A stretch of 7,471 nucleotides of DNA. Origin: JAWUXM01 sp034111325 (lineage in GTDB: Bacteria; Pseudomonadota; Alphaproteobacteria; Rickettsiales; JABIRX01). The notes under the pieces were generated by a model that had not been told where the DNA came from, did no database searches, and was given only the letters and a program-made list of their open reading frames with translations. The translations under genes were made by a program, and so were the position numbers. Numbering within the stretch: the stretch's first letter is position 1; every line of letters starts with the position of its first letter. The stretch covers positions 1 through 7,471 of the forward strand of contig JAWUXM010000006.1 of the NCBI GenBank assembly GCA_034111325.1, given 5' to 3'. Below, piece after piece: positions 6,517-7,471 of the stretch.

Positions 6517-7050
6517 ATGCGTCATTTTTGTAAAAGCCTAGCCGAGTTCTTGCCATTGATTTTGTTTTTTATCATATTTAAAAAATACGACCTGTTTTTG
6601 GCAACGGGAGTTCTGGTAATATCCTCCTTCATATCACTTGCCTTTATCTATTTCTTAACAAAGAAACTAGCGCTAATGCCTCTAATTTCTGCCTTGCTGG
6701 TTGGGGTTTTTGGCGGTCTAACATGGTTCTTGCATGATGATATTTTTATCAAACTTAAACCAACAATTCTTAATGTTCTCTTTGCTTTGGTTTTATGGGG
6801 TGGCGTAGCATTTAAAAAGCCATTTCTAAAATATCTGTTTGATGGTGTATTCGCTATGGAAGATAAATATTGGTTTATCTTAGCCAAACGTTGGGGACTT
6901 TTCTTTATCTTTTTAGCAGTAGTAAATGAAGTAATCTGGCGTAATTATCCAGAAGAGTTTTGGGTAAGTTTTAAAGTCTTCGGTATGTTGCCGCTTAGCC
7001 TTGTCTTCACCTTGTCACAGGCTCCGTTCATGCTCCGCCACCAACGCTAA
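6517..7050 (+). CDS. yciB: Septation protein A / inner-membrane protein YciB (IspZ)
   Basis: This is a 177-residue polytopic inner-membrane protein of the YciB/IspZ family, linked to septation, cell-envelope synthesis and intracellular spread in other bacteria. It aligns by eye with E. coli YciB throughout: an N-terminal FLPLILFF (11-18), the central block VFGGLTWFLHDDIFIKLK (64-81), LFALVLW (88-94), KKP (100-102), the PEEFWVSFKVFG block (145-156) and the end FTLSQAPFMLRH (164-175). Five or six hydrophobic segments are visible (about 10-22, 26-46, 54-71, 85-98, 124-140 and 153-170). Length is normal. The codon two before the ATG is an in-frame TAA (6511-6513), so this ATG is the earliest possible start and the next Met is at residue 54; no Shine-Dalgarno sequence is visible. 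It stands alone, flanked on each side by a copy of the palindromic element. Confidence 0.95.
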   Translation: MRHFCKSLAEFLPLILFFIIFKKYDLFLATGVLVISSFISLAFIYFLTKKLALMPLISALLVGVFGGLTWFLHDDIFIKLKPTILNVLFALVLWGGVAFKKPFLKYLFDGVFAMEDKYWFILAKRWGLFFIFLAVVNEVIWRNYPEEFWVSFKVFGMLPLSLVFTLSQAPFMLRHQR

Positions 7051-7052
7051 AA

Positions 7053-7183
7053 TATGGTCTTTTTGTGCCCTTTTTAGCCAATAACTTTTATTTATTTCGT
7101 TCATGCACGAAGATGTACATGTTCGCTCACTTATAAAAGACATTGACTAAAAACCATCACAAAAATCCGCAGATTTTATATCT
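7053..7183. repeat. Palindromic repeat element, copy 2 (diverged)
   Basis: This copy starts 3 nt after the yciB stop and aligns with copy 1 at a constant offset of 735 through the left flank (TGGT..., then CCCTTTTTAG). Arms are at 7071-7091 and 7133-7153, again 21 nt, with 18 of 21 positions paired and a 41-nt loop. The right flank keeps CATCACAAAA and CAGATT, but the terminal hairpin is decayed to AGAT...ATCT (7171-7183). The shared motif TTC-R-CTC-R lies in the loop before the right arm of both copies. Confidence 0.85.
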
Positions 7184-7194
7184 AAATATCCTAA

Positions 7195-7211
7195 TTCTTG
7201 TTCTGCAAGAA
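7195..7211. repeat. Small hairpin, 6-bp stem
   Basis: TTCTTG-ttctg-CAAGAA is a perfect inverted repeat in the gap between convergent genes. No T-run follows on either strand, so it is not a standard terminator. Confidence 0.5.
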
Positions 7212-7224
7212 GTGAGATGTAATT

Positions 7225-7261
7225 CCCCTCTAATAAGAGGGGTGTCGTGGGCGGGGGGGGG
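7225..7261. repeat. GC-rich hairpin followed by G-runs (nine-G tract)
   Basis: CCCCTCT-aata-AGAGGGG (7225-7242) is a perfect 7-bp stem with a 4-nt loop. It is followed by TGTCGT, GGG (7249-7251), C, and nine consecutive Gs (7253-7261). From 7239 on, the plus strand fits the four-G-tract pattern of a potential G-quadruplex. It lies in the gap between convergent genes but lacks the T-run of a Rho-independent terminator. It resembles, from memory, a widespread family of intergenic repeats with a CCCCTCT/AGAGGGG stem followed by GTGTCG; a database comparison would be needed to be sure. Confidence 0.6.
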
Positions 7262-7280
7262 TGTTATGGATATGTTTTGA

Positions 7281-7471
7281 CTAACGGAAGGTAGAGGCAC
7301 TGCTTTCGCCTAGAGTATCTGCCCCTTCGCCAATGACGCGGCCAATATCTTTAAGCTTCCCACCAAAGCCTTTTTTATATTGCACGAGGATAAAATTACC
7401 AATTTCGATTGAGTCGATTACGTCTTTGTTTTTTACTATGATCCATGCAGAGCCAGAGCTGATTTGATCAC
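7281..7471 (-). CDS. C-terminal end of an unrecognised protein, 5' partial
   Basis: Reading the minus strand from 7469 to 7281 gives 62 codons followed by TAG. The frame is open to the right edge, so the gene begins outside the window. The visible residues begin DQISSGSAWIIVKNKDVID, continue with a short hydrophobic, strand-like stretch (IEIGNFILVQY), and end in a Gly-rich tail (GFGGKLKDIGRVIGEGADTLGE...) finishing in STFR. The composition looks like real protein, and the other two minus-strand frames hit stops early (TAG within twelve codons in one, TGA at the first codon in the other). I do not recognise the family. It converges on yciB across a 230-bp gap. Confidence 0.6.
   Translation of the reverse strand, partial: DQISSGSAWIIVKNKDVIDSIEIGNFILVQYKKGFGGKLKDIGRVIGEGADTLGESSASTFR

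Noticed and set aside
6648..6887. Minus-strand reading frame inside yciB
   Set aside because: It is antisense to a clearly conserved gene and has no supporting signal.

Overview
The window looks like chromosomal DNA of an AT-rich, double-membraned (Gram-negative) bacterium. The evidence is a YciB-type inner-membrane septation protein, a periplasmic LolA-like protein with a signal peptide, and a β-barrel outer-membrane protein with a C-terminal Phe. A proteobacterium, perhaps an alphaproteobacterium, is the best guess, but nothing in the window fixes the taxon.

Layout. (1) Positions 1-1425 hold two convergent genes of unknown function whose stop codons are only 10 bp apart. One is the 3' part of a Gln/Glu-rich protein with two C-terminal membrane segments and a perfect 11-copy hexanucleotide repeat. 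The other is a 174-residue cytoplasmic-looking protein on the minus strand. (2) A 69-bp divergent promoter region follows. (3) Positions 1495-6312 are a tightly packed four-gene operon: an RND/MMPL-family transporter, a LolA-like periplasmic protein, a DUF924 protein and an outer-membrane β-barrel protein. The three junctions are ATGA, ATGA and TAATG overlaps. (4) A spacer of about 200 bp carries a long palindromic element and precedes yciB (septation protein A, 6517-7050). (5) A second, diverged copy of the palindromic element follows yciB. After it come a GC-rich hairpin with a nine-G run and the 3' end of an unrecognised minus-strand gene.

How the genes may work together. The RND transporter (inner membrane), the LolA-like protein (periplasm) and the β-barrel (outer membrane) together span the envelope. 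The simplest reading is a three-part route for moving a hydrophobic substrate, such as a lipid or lipoprotein-like molecule, between membranes. The substrate cannot be read from the sequence, and the role of the DUF924 protein inside the operon is unclear.

Most unusual signal. Two elements of about 130 bp begin 3-6 nt after the stop codons of neighbouring genes (6318-6447 and 7053-7183). Each has a stem with 21-nt arms. Between the copies, four stem positions have changed on both arms so that pairing is kept, which points to selection on a folded structure or to a mobile palindromic family.
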